From Klebsiella pneumoniae (GTDB lineage: Bacteria > Verrucomicrobiota > Verrucomicrobiia > Limisphaerales > SXTU01): a DNA stretch of 64,000 bases. The DNA is taken from the NCBI GenBank assembly GCA_943330855.2, contig CALQJI020000021.1:1-64000 (forward strand), in the 5' to 3' direction. Both the position numbers and the translations under genes were made by a program. The notes beneath the pieces are model-generated. The model saw only the letters and a program-made list of their open reading frames with translations. It was not told the origin of the DNA and made no database searches. Positions 1 through 14,500 of the stretch are shown piece after piece. Numbering within the stretch: position 1 is the stretch's first letter; every line of letters begins with the position of its first letter.

Positions 1-3000
1 GCCGGCCACCACGTCGAGGCTGCCGCTCGTGGCCGCACTGCTGCTGGTGCGGAGGTCGGCCGTGCCGGTGAACACCACGCTCCGGGCTGCCAGCACGCTG
101 AGGTTGCCGCTGCCACTCACGAGGTCCGCATTCACCGTGAGGTCGGTGCCCGCACCCAAGGTCTGCAGCAGCACGTTGCCCGAACCATTGGCGCTCACCG
201 CCGTGTCGTCGTCCGGCGCCGTGCCGTTGTTCAAGGTCAGCGAACCCGCCGTGGTCCGCACCACGATATGCCCACTGCCGCCCGTGGTGCGCAGGTCGCT
301 CTGCACCGCATCGCTCACCGGCGTCACACTGCCATCCGCGTTCACCGCCTGCACTGTCACCGCCGTGTCGCCCACCGTCAGAGCGTCGCTCTCCAGCAGG
401 TTGATCCCACCACTGGTCGCCCGCGCGCTCACCGTCGTCACGTTCGTCTCGATCGGGTTCACGCCCGAGCCCAGCAAGCCCACGCCCAATCCCGCCCACA
501 GCCGCAGTTGCGCGGAGGCAATGTCCACCGTCGTGTCGTCGTCCGCGTCGTAGATCGTGCCCGTGTGCGCCGTCACGCTGGCGTTGGCGCCCGTCGCGAG
601 GAGACCGCCCAACCGCACGTCCGTCCCCGCCCACAGCCGAATGTCCCCGTTGAGACTGGTCTGGTGGCTCGTGCCGCTGAAGTCGATCGTGCCCGCGCTG
701 CCGACGGAGCCTGCCACCACCTGGATGGTTCCGGTCCCGGCCGTCTGCAGATCCGCCCCGGCCAAGAAGGTCACATGCCGCGCTGCCAGCACGGTGAGGT
801 GGCCCGTGCCGCTCGCCACGTCCGCATTCGCGTTCACCGTGAGCGAAGCACCCGCGCCCTGCGCCTGCAGCAACACGTTGCCACTACCCTGTGCGCTCAC
901 GCTGATGCCGTCCGCAACTGACGCTCCGTCGGTCACCGTCAGGTCACCCGAGACCGTGCGAATGACGATCGAACCATTACCCGAGGTGGTGACCGCGTCA
1001 CTCTGCGCCTGATCTTCCAGTCGGGTCGTCGAGTCGCTGACCGCCATCACACGTTGGACAAATGCCGCAGTGTCGCCAATGACCAGCGCGTTGCTCTCTA
1101 TTAGGTTGATACCGCCGCTGCCCGCACGGGCACTGACGGTGACGACCGTCGTCTCGATCGCATTAGCCTCGTTGACAGGTGAAGTTGCCGGATCATCTAG
1201 CTGACCCACGCCGATACCGGCCCAGAGACGCAGGCTGCCGGCGACGACATCCACGAGCGCATCTCCGCCGTCGAGGATGGAGCCGGTCGTGGCCAGCACG
1301 CTGACGGTGCCGGAGTCGGCCACAAGGCTGCTGATCGTCACGTTCACGTCCGCCTTGTAACGGAGGTTGCCGCCCGCGGTTTTGGCGAGCGAACCGTCAC
1401 TCATGGTCACAGAGCCCTTGAAGGCTTCGACATCGATCGTGCCCGTGCCGCCGGTGGTCACCATGCCAGAGATGGATTGGAGGAGGTCGCGATTGGCGAT
1501 CAGCGAGATATTGCCGCCGGTCGAAACGACGCCGGCGTTCAGAATCAGATCCTTGTCGTTATTGAGGGTGGTGGTCTGCGACTGGAGCAGGACGTTGCCG
1601 GTGCCATTCGCACGCACGCCCACGCCGTCAGCGGGCGTGGTGCCATCCGTCACGGTGAGGCTGCCGTTGAGCGTCTGGACGATGATGTTGCCGTTTCCAG
1701 CAATGGTGACCAGGTCGCTGATGGTCGCGCTGGTTTGCTGCATTCCGATCGGCGTGGTGCCGTCGGTGTCCACGCGATTCACGGTCACCTGCGCGACGGT
1801 GCCAATGGTGAGCGCGTCGTCTTCCGCGAGGTGAATGCCTCCGATCCCGGCGCGCGCCGCGAGGGTGCTCAGCGCGGTGTCAATCTGGTTGGCCGTCACC
1901 CCGATGCCATTCGCTGCCGTCAACTGGGCGGAAGACGCCGCGATGTCCTGGTCGGCATCACCGTTGTCTAGGATGGAGCCGTTCGTGGCGGTGATACTCA
2001 CCGTGCCGGTCAGCGCGCTCAAACCACCGAGCGCCACGTCATTAAGCGCGAGGTAGCGGATCGTGCCTGCGCCCACCTGCGTCACGGCTCCGTTCGCCAT
2101 CGTGATGGAACCCGTGGCCGCGACGGCATCCACCGTGCCGCCGTTCGTGGTGATGTCACCGACGACTGATTGCAGGATGTCGCGGTTGGCGAGGACGGAG
2201 ATATGGCCGGTGCTGGATTGGACCGCGGCGTTCACCACGACATCCTTGTCGTTGGCAGCGGTCGTGCGGGCCTCGAGACGGAGGTTGCCGGCGCCATCGG
2301 CCACCACGGCCTGGTTGAGGGTGAGGGTGCCATTCAAGGCCACGAGGACGATGGAGCCGCCGCCGGCGGTCGTGCGCACTTCGGTCAGCGCGGCATCCGT
2401 CTGGAGCGAACCCGCCGGGGTCGAGCCATCCACGTCCACACGGCTAACACTGATCGCGCCGAGGGCATCCACGGCCAGCGCGTCGTCGTCCGTGACGAAG
2501 ATCCCGCCCGCGGCCGCCCGCGCCGCCAGCGTGTCAATGGCCACGTCAAGGTGGTTCGATCCCGCGCCGATGCCCACGCCCGCGACGAGGCGGGCACGCC
2601 CGGCGCGCAAATCTTTGTCCGCATTGCCGCCATCCAAGATCGAGCCAGCCGCAGCCCTCACGCTCAGACTGCCCGTGCCGGCGCTCAAGCCGCCCAAAGT
2701 CACGTTCACGGCCGCTAGGTAGCGGATGGAGGCGCCCGCGGTCTGCGCGACCGCCCCGTCGGCCATGGTGATGGATCCGTTCGTCGCCTCGACATCAATC
2801 GTCCCGTTCGTGAGGAGGTCACCCGACGCGGACTGGCTCACCCCGCGATTGGCCAGCACGGTGATCCGGCCGGTCGCGGAACGCACCACGGAGTTAAGCA
2901 CTATGTCTTTGTCGTTCGTCCCCGCATCTCCGGCTTCCAACCGGACATTGCCAAAGGTGTCGGCACTGACGCCGATCCCGTCGGCGGCGGCTATACCATC

Positions 3001-6000
3001 GTTGATCGTCAGGGAACCGTTCACCGTGCGCAGGACGATGCTGCCGCCACCGAACGTGGTAAGCACGTCGCTCTGCGCCGCGTCGATGCGCTGGAAGCTC
3101 GTGGCATCCGCAGCGACGCGGTTCACGGCCATCGCCTCGACCGTGTCCACCGTTAGCGCGTCCACATCCGTCACGAAGACACCGCCACTCCGGGCGCGCG
3201 CGGAAATCACGTTCACAGCGGTTTCGAGATGGTTGGAGCCCGCACCGATGCCGTCCCCGGCAAAGGCACGCAACTTGGCGGCGCGCACATCCATCGCCGC
3301 GTCGCCGCTGTCGGTAATGGAGCCGGCGGTCGCGGTCACGCTCACAAAACCAGCACCGGCATTCAGCCCGCTCAACGTGACGACGCCCGCCGCTAGGTAG
3401 CTGAGGTTCCCTCCGGCCGTGGTCGCCGTGGCCCCGTCGGCCATGGTGATGGATCCGTTCGTGGCCTCGACATCAATCGTGCCGCTGCCGCCCACCGTGA
3501 GGTCCCCGGCGGCGGCCTGCGTCACGCTGCGATTGGCGAGCACGGTGAGATTGCCCGAGGCGGTGGAAACGGTGGCGTTCAACACCACATCCTTATCGCT
3601 ACCAGACGCGGCCTGAGCGGCGAGGCGAATGTTTCCGGCCACGTCAACCGCCACGGCTTGGTTCAGAGTCAAGGTGCCGTTTAGCGTCCCGAGCACGATG
3701 TTACCGCTGCCGGTGACGCGCACTTCCGCCAGCGCGGAATCGGTCTGCACCAGCAGCGCGGGCACCGTGCCGTCCTCGTCCACACGGTTGACGGCGATCG
3801 AGCTCAAGGCGCCGACCGTGAGCGCGTCATCGTCCATCACGAACACGCCGTTACTGACGCTGCGGGCAGCCAACGTGACGAGCGCGGTGTCGACATGGTC
3901 GGCGGCCGTTCCGATCCCGGTGGCAGCGGAAAGCCGCACCTGACTGGCGCGAATGTCCTTGTCGGTGTCCCCATTGTCGCTGATCGCGCCGGTGGTGGCG
4001 CAAACGCTGACGCTGCCCGTTCCGGCGTTCAGGCCACCCAGCGCCACGTTCACCGCCGCTAGGTAACGGATGTTCCCGCCGCTGGTCTGCGCCACTGCGC
4101 CGTTGGCCATCGTGATGGAGCCAGTCTGCGCCTCGACCTCGATGGTCGCGCTGCCCGTCGTCAGGTCGCCGGTGGCGGACTGCGTGACATTGCCCAAGCC
4201 GCGGAGGCTCAACGAACCGCTCGTGGACTGGACCGCGGCGTTCACCGTGAGGGCGCCGCCCGTGCCGAGCGCCTGCAGCAGCAGGTTGCCACTGCCCTGC
4301 GCAGTGACCGCCTGGCTGACCGTCAAGACGCCGGTCAGCGCGCGGTGGACGATGCTGCCGTTGCCAGCCGTGGTCGTTGAACCAGTCAGTGCAACCGTGT
4401 CCTGCTCCGGAGCGGTCTCGCCCGTCGTGGTCACGCGTTGCACCGGGACCAGACCAACGGAGTCCACCGCCACAGCATCGCTGTCGGTGACAAAGATGCC
4501 CCCGCCGGCCGCGCGCGCGGCGATTCCGGTGACGGAGGTATCCAGATGGTTCGCGCCGGATCCGATGCCGATGGCGGCCGTCAAACGAACGGAGTTGCCG
4601 GCCACATCCGCAGCCATGTCACCGTTGTCGGTGATGCTGCCCGCCGTGGCCACCACGCTAACATCCCCTGTCCCGGCGTTCAGACCCGTGAGCAGCACGC
4701 TTTGGGCCGCCTTGTAACGGATGTTGCCGCCCGCGGTCACCGCCGTGGCGTTGGCGTTCATTGTGAGTGTTCCGTTCTGGGCCTCGACATCAACAGTGCC
4801 TGTGCCACCAGTGGAAAGGTCGCCGGTCGCGGCTTGAGTCACGCTCCGATTGGCGATCACGCTGAGGCTGCCCGTAACGGAGGTCACAACGGCATTCACA
4901 AGCACATCCTTGTCGTTCAGTGCGGATGTGCGCGATTGGAGGAACACGTTGCCGGCGCCGCCCGCGGAGACGGCCTGCGCCACGGTCAGCGTGCCGTTCA
5001 GCGTGAACATCACGATGTGGCCGCCGGCGCTAGACGTTAGGCCGCTCAGGGGGACTGCGGCGGGAGCCGGGTTCAACGCCGCCACCCCATCCCCCGCCAC
5101 CCGCTGAACCTGCACCCCGGCCACGGTGCCGACACTGATGTCGTTGTCGTCCGCGAGGAAGATGCCCCCGGCGCCGGATTGCGCGGCCAGCGTATTGACG
5201 GCGAGGTCGAGGGCGTTGCCCGCGCCGATGGCCGTGCCGGCGGTGATGCGAACCTCCGTGGCGGTCACATCCTTGTCGCCGTCGCCGTTGTCGATCACCG
5301 ACCGACCGGCCTCGAGGGAGACGCGGCCCGCGCCCGCGTTCAACCCGCCCACGGCCACGTCCACCCCCGCCTTGTAACGAATCGCGCCGCCGCCGCTCTG
5401 GGCCACCGCGCCGTCGGACATATTGATGGAGCCGGTCGTGGCCTCGACGTCGATGGTGCCGCCGGAAACCGTCAGATCGCCGATGGCGGACTGGCTCACG
5501 TCTCGATGCGCGAGCACCGTGAGGTTGCCGGTGGACGAAATCACCGTGGCGTTGATGACCACATCCGTGCCCACACCCAGCGCGGCAAGGCGGACGTTGC
5601 CGCTGCCGTGGGCCAGTAGCGTCTGGGTGATGGTGAGTGTCCCCGCCAAGGTTTCCTGAACGATGTTGCCGTTGCCCGCAGTCGTAGTTTCACCCGTCAA
5701 TGACGCATCGGTGATGATCACCGTCGAGCCGGAGGTCTGCACTCGGTTCGCGATCACCAAGCCCACCGCCCCCACCGTGAGCGCGTCGTCGTCGGTGAGG
5801 AAGATACCACCGCCCGCCGCCTGAGCGGCGATCGCGGTCACGGCGGTGTCGAGGTGGTTGGCCCCCGAGCCGATGCCCGTGCCGGCCACGAGGCGCAGGC
5901 TGAGTGCCGTGACATCCTTGTCGGCATCGCCAGCATCCGTGATCGAACCAGCGGTGGCGGTCACGCTGACCACGCCGGCGCTGCCACCGGCGTTGAGGCC

Positions 6001-8560
6001 GCCCACGGCCACATTCTGCGCGGCGAGGTAACGGATGGTGCCGCCAGCCGACTGCGCCACCGCGCCGTCCACCATGGTGATCGAGCCGGTCGTCGCTTCC
6101 ACGTCAATGGTGCCGCCGCCCGTGATGATGTCCCCGGCGGCCTGCTGGATCACGTGGCGGTTGGCCAACACGGTGATCCGGCCACTGCCGGATTGCACGA
6201 CGGCGGAGAGCTCCACATCGTGGATAGCCGTGGTGGTGGTCGCCGCCCGGAGGAGGATGTTGCCGGCGCCATTCGCATTCACGGACTGGCTCACCGTGAG
6301 CGAGCCGTTGAGCGTCACCTGCACGATGCGCCCGTTGCTGCTGGTGGTTTCGCCGCTCAGGAGAGCATCGGTCTGCTGCTGCGAAACCAGCGTCGCGGCG
6401 TCCGTGCCCACGCGATTCACCGTCACCGGTCCGACACTGCCCACAACGAGCGCGTCGTCGTCCGCGAGGAAGATGCCACCGCTCCCAGCCATGGCGGCCA
6501 AGGTGCTGACGGCGGTATCGAGCAAGTTAGCCCCCAAGCCAATGCCAGTTCCGGCGCTGAACCGGACGAGCGCAGCGGTGACATCTTTGTCCGTGTCGCC
6601 GTTGTCGGTGATGGAGCCGGCGACGGCGACCACGCTGACCGAGCCCGAGCCGGCGTTCAGGCCGCCGAGCGCGACGCCCAGCGCGGCCCGGTAGCGGATG
6701 ACGCTGGTGAGCGCCTGGGCCACCGCGCCGTCCGCCATGGTGATCGAGCCGTTCACGGCCTCCACGTCAATCGTGCCAGCTCCCCCCGTCTGCAGATCGC
6801 CCGCCGCTGACTGGGTGAGGCTGTTGTTCGCGATGATGCTCAGGCTGCCGGATCCGGAACTAACCGTGGCGTTGAGGACGACGTCCTTGTCGTTCGCACC
6901 CGTGGAGCGAGTCTCGATGCGGACGTTGCCGCTGCCGATAGCGCTGATCGCCTGATCCACGGTGAGCACGCCGTTCAGCGTGTAGAGCACGATGCTACCG
7001 TTCGCGGCGCTGGTCGTGAGGCCAGTGAGGCTCGCCGGCGTGACCGCCGGATCCGCCACTGCCAGACCGGTGGCAGCCACGCGCTGAACCTGCACGCCCG
7101 CCACGGTGCCCACCGTGAGGTCGTCGGACTCCGCCAGGAAGAGGCTGCCGGCGGCCTGCGCGGCAATGGTCGTGACGGCGATGTCGAGCGCGTTGGCCGA
7201 GGATCCCGCCCCCGTGCCGGCGGTCAGCCGCAGGCTTCCAGCCCGGACATCAACGCTGGTGTCACCACCGTCCGTGATGGCGCCCGCCGTGGCGGTGAGG
7301 CTCACGCTGCCGGCACCCGCATCCAGGCCACCCAACACGATGTTCACCGCCGCGGAGTAACGCAGGTTGCCCCCACCGGTGACGGCGAGTGCACTGTCAG
7401 TGCCGCTGTCGGTCATCGTGATGGAACCGGTCTCCGCCTCGACATCAATGGTCCCGCCGCCCGTGGTCAGATCGCCGGTCGCCGCCTGAGTCACGTGGCA
7501 GTTACCGATGACGGTGAGGTTGCCGGTGCCCGAGGTGACGGGCGCGTTAACGAGCACATCCTTGTCATTGGCACTCGCGGTCTGCGCGCGTAGCAACACG
7601 TTGCCAATTCCGCTCGCATTGACGGCCTGCGAAACGGTCAAGGTTCCGTTCAACGTGACAACGACGATCGGCCCCTGTTGCCCCGGTGTTGCTGAAGTGG
7701 TCCGCAAGCCAGCGAGGCTCGCATCCGTCACGGTTGTCGTGGCGAGGCTGCTGTTCAGGTAATCCACCGCGACAGTGACGGTGCCGAGAGTGAGCGCGTC
7801 GGCTTCATTGAAGAACAGCGACGAGCCAGCCTGCGCAGCGAGAACTCCGACGACCGTGTCGAAGGCGTCGGCGGAGGCACCCACGCTGGTGCCGGCCTCG
7901 ATCCGCAACTCGGCCGCGGTGACATTCGCCGCCGCACCATTCAGATCGGTGATCGCACCGCCAGCCACGAGGCTGACCTTGCCGGCACCTGCATTGAGGC
8001 TCGTAAGATTTAGGTTGGCACCGGCGGCGTAGCGGATATTGCCGCCCGCGGTCTGGGTCAGGACAGAGGATGCCATCGTGATCGAACCAGTCACCGCGAC
8101 GGCGAAGATGTCCTTGTCAGCCGATGTGGTCGTGATCGCCTGATTCTGCAGCAGCGAACCGCCGGCCTGCAACGTGACATCGCCAACTGCGGCGATGACC
8201 CCTGTGCCTGTGGCCGCCACCGTGAGGTCACCCGCCGCCGTGAACAGCGAAAGGTGCCCGTTGACGGTGCTCAGTCCCTTCACCGTTACCGAGTCAGCCT
8301 CGTTGATTACGAGGTTGCCATTGGCCGTGCTGGTGGCCGTGAGCGAGTCCACCGCCGTGCGCAGGCGGATACCGCCGGCGGCGGTGGCCATCAACTCGCC
8401 GGTCGTGAGCACCGCAGTGCCCGGAGTTGTGATGTTGCCATAGAGAGCCGTCAAAACGGCCTTCACCGGGACAGTCACGTCGCCGGTCACGGCGATGCTA
8501 CGGCCAAAGATAAACGTCGGGTTCGTGAACACCGCTTGGCCGAGCTCGACATCGCCGCTG
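1..8560 (-). repeat. ~660-bp tandem beta-helix repeats, about twelve units, running off the window
   Basis: Unit boundaries (the RYxAG strand) fall near 8,030, 7,357, 6,692, 6,029, 5,375, 4,714, 4,061, 3,397, 2,718, 2,053 and 1,357, giving units of 653-696 bp (about 220 residues). A diverged unit occupies roughly 1,357-660, with a partial one below it. Each unit reads GGLNAGAGTVSLTATAG, DVTAxxLRLxAGTG, DTAVTxIAAQAAG, DDDALTVGxVG, GETTTAGNGxIV, GTLTVxQAV, GNVRLxALG, NDKDVVLNA, TGNLTVLAxRDVxQ, and GGGTIDVEATTGSITM. The leading part (8.0-8.56 kb) is beta-helix without the full unit. Strand spacing matches FHA-like adhesins. One cysteine is at 7,498-7,500. Copies are homologous but not identical in DNA. 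Confidence 0.93.
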
Positions 8561-11500
8561 GTGCCGCTGTCGGTGGTGACCGCAGCGGTGAAAGCCACAC
8601 TCGTGACGGCGGCCGCGATTTGTGCCGCCGTGTGGGCCACGCCGTTGGGCGAGTCACTGAGCCGCGCCTGAATGGTGAGCACTTTGGTGCCCCCATTGGC
8701 CTGCACGGTCACGGTGGCCACGTCACTGTTCACGAGGGCGATCGTCCAGCCATTGCTCGCTGAGCCAGTTGCGGTGGCCGTGAACAAAAGGTTATTGCTG
8801 GCACCCGAAATCGGAAGTTGGGCCGTGGCCGCCACCGCATCAGATCCACCGGCGATCTTATCGGAAATGACGGTCACGAACACGCCGGAACCGTCCGTGT
8901 AATCCGTGGTGCCGGTGACGAGGAACGGCTGGCCGGCGATCGCGTTCACCTGGGCCAGAACGGTGGCGGCGGTGGTGTTAGTGAGGCTGACATTGACCAG
9001 GAGTTGTTTCGTGCTGGCGTTCCAAGTGGCGACCGCCGTGTTCGTCGTGAGCGTGCCGTCATCGAAGATGCGCACGATCGCGTCATTCATCGTCGCACCG
9101 GCGGTCGTGGCCGTGAACCGCAGATCGTTATTCGCTCCGGGCGACTTGATCACCACCACCGCCGCCGCCAAGTCACTGCCACCAGCGCTGAGTGCCGTCA
9201 ACGCCGCGAGCAAGTTCGCCGTAGCGGGGACGCTCGCACTCTCCCAACCGACGCGCACTTCGCTGAACCGAACATTGATCGCCAGCAAGTCACTGGTGGA
9301 CAGATCCAACACGCCGGTGCTGGTGCCCGCCGCCACGCCGAGATTGATAGGCACGACCGAGGACGACGGACGGAGTGTGATCACGCTGTTGTCAACCCCC
9401 GCGCTGGTCACTGAGCCAGCCCCACCCAAGAAGTTGATCTCATCCGCCGCCAGCAGAATATGGCCGCCGGAGACAACGGAAAGACTGGCGTCGAAGGTCA
9501 GGTCGGTCGTGGTGATATCGTAGCTATTGGCGGTGACGGGGCCGTGGAAGACGGTCGTGTTGGAGCCGAGCAGTTGCTTCATTGCGCCGACCACAATGGT
9601 GCTGCCCGTGAACAGAAGATTGCGGGCGGCAGTGATCCGGAGTTCGCCGGCCGAAGTGACATTTTGTTTGAACGTGATCGTGCCGGACGCGGTGTTGGTC
9701 GCCACCTGAATCGAAGGCGAGCCGACCAAGGTGGTCAGGACAGTGCCTTCAAAGATAATGTTGTCGGTGCTGGTGACGTCGAGCGTGCCAGCCGTGACAT
9801 CGCGCGCGGGATTCCCGACCACGAGCGGAACGCCGATGTTCACCAAGCCTGTGGCCTTCACGATCTGGAACCGGCCACGGACGTTGATGCGGCCGTTGAT
9901 GGTCACGCTTCCGGCCGACACGATCGTCAGGTTCTCCAGCGCTTCCGTCCCGCCGATGTCGCCCTGGATCACGACGTTGCCGGTGCCGGCGATGATCGTC
10001 AGGCTCTCCGCCGCCCCGGCGGTGCCGCCCACGCCGTCAGCCACGCCGTCGAGACGGCCCGTAATTGTGACATCGCCGCCCAACGGCCCCGTGCTGATCG
10101 TGATGTCCTTGCCGGCACCAATAATGACACTGTCGTCAATCAGCTTATCGTCCCCGTTCGTGTAGATATCGTTGTCGAGAACCGTCGTGTGAGATGATCC
10201 CAGGAAGTGGATGGTGGCATTCCCAATAGTGCTCAAGAGGCCCACAATATGGATGCCTCCCGGCACTTGCGGGGCGCGAACCGTCACGGAATCGCGGAAG
10301 GCATAGGTGCCCATCTCGACCTGATGGCGGCCATCCGCACGACCGATGGTGATGCCATCGAACCGGTCCAGCGCCGTGCGGCCAAAGCCATTGATGACCC
10401 GGTTGAGCTCGTTGTTGTCCAACCGGAAGCCGCCGACGGCCCCCAACCCGACGCCGATGGACTGGTAGGCGCTCAACGGCTGCAGCACCAGCGTGCCGCG
10501 CGCGGCATCGCTGCCACCAGTCTGGCCGAGATACCAGCTCCGGAGATCGGCGTTGATCTGGATCAGGTCGGTGGTCAGCACCAGGTCGCCGCCGCCCGCG
10601 TCAATCCCCGGCAGGCTGGCATTGGCACTGGTGACGATCATTTCGCCCGTGAGGTTCAGGAGCATCACGTCGCCACCGAGCGTGTGAATGCCGCTCTCGG
10701 TGTCGGGGTAACCCGACACACTCACGTTGCCGATGGTCAGGCCGTCCAGTTCCACCAGATACACCCCAGCCGCATTGCTGCCCGTGCCGGCGGTGGTCAC
10801 CTCGAGAAGGGCCACTTGGATATAAACCGGCTGCGTCTCGAGCCCGACGCCGGCGGCATTCAAGATGCGGAGGTTAACGGCTTGGATCAGGATCGGCGCA
10901 CCCAAGCCATCCGGGCCCGAGGCGGGCTGCGCGACCAGCAGCGGGTTGGTGACGTCGAGGAAGATCGTATCCGCCTTCACGCCGGCCTGCAGCTGCAACG
11001 TGCCCGTGCGGATGACGAGGTTTTTGCTGATGTCAATGGCACCCGTCACCTTCACCACCCCGCCGAGGGCGACGAACTCCAACTGGTTGAAACCCGTGTA
11101 GGTGACCGGCGCGTCCGTGCCGCGGGTCAACTGCGTGCCCGTGACCGCGAGTTGGTCGCCCGGCAGATTGACGTTGAATGCGCGGACCGCATCGCCGCTG
11201 GTGGCGGCGAGGAAGGTCTCGATGCGGTTGCCCGTGTGCGTGATGATGTTCGCGCCGGAAACCGTATTGACGGCGAAGTTCACCGTTACGGCAGTGTTGC
11301 CAAGCGCGGTGAGGTCGAGCGTGTCGCGGCCTTCGTTCGGGAATTCAACGATCGTGTCGTTGCCGTAACCGGCCGCAAAGACGTAGCTGTCGTCCCCGGT
11401 GCCGCCCGCGAGTGTATCACTCGCCGCAGTGCTGACGAGCGTGTCGTTGCCCGCACCGCCGAAGAGTCGGTTACCCGTCACGCCACCGCGCAGCCAGTCG

Positions 11501-14500
11501 TTGCCATCGCCGCCGTAGGCGATCACCGGCACGTCCACGCTGACATCAATCTCCAACCGGTCGTCACCCGCGCCGCCATCGAAGTAGATGCCGGTGATGC
11601 CGGTGAAGTTTACCGGGGTGCCGGCGACACCATTCACCCAGCGGGTCACCTCGTAGTTGCCCCCAACCTTCCGGACTTTGAAGTGCTCGGCCACGTCGGC
11701 GGTGCCGCTGGGATCCAGGCGGTTCGTGGCATTGTTGCCCGCGCTCAGAATCAGCGTGCCGGCCGGGAGGACGTCCACCGAGCCATCCGAAGAGGTCACG
11801 GTCGTTGGGGCTGCGATCTTTTCACCGAGCACGCCGGTGATAGTCGGCGTGGTGTTGTTGAGGCTCAGGAACACGAGCCTGTTCATCGCCTGAACCACAG
11901 CGAAATAAGCCGTGGTCGCGAAGCTGTTCCCGTCGAGGGTCACGCCCAGAAGCAAGCCGCTGATCTGCTGGTCCGCCAGCGCACTGATGTCCGAGGTGCC
12001 GGCGTTGGCGTCCATCGCGAAGTAACGGAGCTTGGTCAATCCGATGGCCATGCCGGTCCCCGCGTCCGTGCCAGGAACGAGTTCACCGAGGCCATTCAGC
12101 GTGCCGATCGTGTTGCCACTGAGGTTCAGCGATTCCAGATTCGTCAGGAAACGCAACCCGCGCAGGTCAGTCACGCCCAACCGCGACGCGTCGAGTTGCG
12201 TGATGCGGAAGAGTTCGCTGGAGAAGAGTGTGCCATGCGCGAGCAACGCCCCATTGTAGCCCAAGGTCACGGGCAGGCCGAGCGCCCGGCCAATTGCCGC
12301 GCGCAGGGCCGCATCGTTGATGAGAATCTCGGGATCGGTCAGGCGCGGCACGATCACCGCGAACTCCGACTGCCTCGGCAGGGTGCTGCCCTCGCCGGAA
12401 ACGGCATCCCGGACTTCAAACAGCTCCCCGATGAAGAAGTCCACGCCGCTGTCCCCAAACAGGGAATCGGCGCCACCGTTGCCGATCAGGATGTCCTCGC
12501 CCTCCCCACCATGGAGGATGTCGCGGTCTGAGCCCGGATCAGCTTCGCCGGCAAAGGGCGCCCAAGTGTCAATCTGGTAGAAGAGGTTTCCGTTCAGGTC
12601 TCCACCGGTGCGCAGGTTTCCGGGGGTTCCGGCGCTGTAGTAGAACGCGCCGCCGGAGCCCGTCATCCGCGAGATACTCCCCATGCCGGAGACGTAATCA
12701 CGCGGCACGTTCTCGGTCGCGCCGACACGCAGAATCTTGTTGGTGGTCTGACGGACGTAGAGCGTGTTGGCCACAACTGTCAGCGAGTCCAGAGTTTCCA
12801 GCGTGCTCGTGAGCATCCGGGCGGTGTAGGCCTCCGTATTGTCCAAGATGCGCCAGAGTTGGTTGCCCAAGCTCCCGGCATTCACCGTGAGGAACAGGAT
12901 GCCGTCCACGCGTGCCGTGCGTTCCGTGGTGCGGCTGCCGAGCGTGATGTAATTGACCGTCTCCATCGCCGTCAGGGCTGTGATGGAACCGCTGAAGCTG
13001 CGGATGTAGCGTGTGATCTGCACGCCATCCGCACCGGTGTAGCTCACCCAGAGCTCGGTCGGGTTGACCGCGTCGCCGATCGTGCGATCAATCGCCAGAT
13101 ACAGGCGGCTGTTCACTGCCACAGCCTGCACCACGGCCCCCGGCAGCGACGTCATCTGGCGGAAGGTGCGATTGCCCGCGGTGCCCGTGACGGTGCGCCA
13201 CAGGCTCGGGGCCGTGGTGTTGTTCGAGACGAAGTAGAGCTCGCCACCCACGGCCGTCAGGTTGCTGACGGCGGCTAACAGCGCAGTGGCCGTAATCTCC
13301 GCCGTGCTGCCAATCGCGCGCCAGACCTCGGTGGTGCCATTGTCGGTTCGCTTCACCGTGAACAGGAGCGTGCCGCGCTTGATCGTGAGCGTATTCGCCC
13401 CGCCAACACTCAAGCTGGCTTGGCCGACGCCGGCGCTCTGCGCGACCAGATAAGCCGCACCTTTGCCGTCGTTCAGCGCTTCCACCGTCTTGTCCAATGT
13501 GCCGGAGAAGCTCGCGGTGGTGACCAGCGCGAGGAGAATCTCGCTGGCTGAAGTCACTCCGCTTTGGATGTTCACCGTGACCACGCGCGAGGTCTGGTTG
13601 AACTCTGCCGTGGCAGTTCCATTATTGATCGTGCCGGTGTCCACAACCTTGACGATCACCCCAGTGAGCGTGCCACCACGGAGCCGGTCGCTGGAGATGA
13701 ACAGGTCATTGTTCGCTCCGGGCAGGCGGAGTTGCGCGGTCGCCGCCACGCCGAGCACGCCGCCGCTGGAGGCGAGTTCCGGAGCTGCGATGGCGCTACC
13801 AGCCACGGTGCCCAAGCCAGTGTTGTTGAATTCCCCGGTGTCAGTGGCCGCGCTCCAGTCGGTGAGCCCGTTCACCGCCGCAACGATGGCCGCCGCTGTG
13901 CTCACGCCGGTGTTGAGCGTGATGGTGAGCGTGTTGCCAGCGAAGGCGGCGGTGGCCTGGTTCGCTGTCAGGCTGCCGTTCTGGACGAACACCAGGCTCT
14001 TGCCGTTCCACGTGGCGCCGGTCTCCCGCGCCGTGATGACTAGGTCGTTGAAGTTGCCGGACGGTTGCAGGCGGAAAGTGGCCCGACTGAGCGTGTCCCC
14101 GTTCCCTGAAACCAGCGCGCCTGCCGGGATGCTCGCCACTGTCACCGCGCCGAGACCCGTGTTCGAATAGTCAAGCGAGGCACTCCAGTCATCCAGGCGA
14201 TCCACCGCTGCGACGATGGCCGCGGCCTTCGTCACGGTGTTGTTCAGGAAGACGGTAAGCGTCGTGCCGTCGTAGTCCGCGCGGGCCTGGTCCGCGGTGA
14301 GCGTGCTGTCCTGCACGAACAGAAGCTGCCGGTTATTCCACGCCGGGCCGTCCTGCACGGCGGTAATGATGAAATCGTTATTCTCGCCAGCCGGATGGAT
14401 GCGGAAGGAGGCGAACACCGCGTCCACGCCGCCCGTCACGGACACCTGCGTCAGGCCCGTGAAGGGCAGCGTCGCGGACGAACCGCCCATAGTGGCGGTG

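Noticed and set aside
1-8560. CRISPR array or satellite-like non-coding repeat
   Set aside because: The period is about 660 bp, copies diverge throughout, no short identical repeat with unique spacers exists, and the reading frame is kept across all units.
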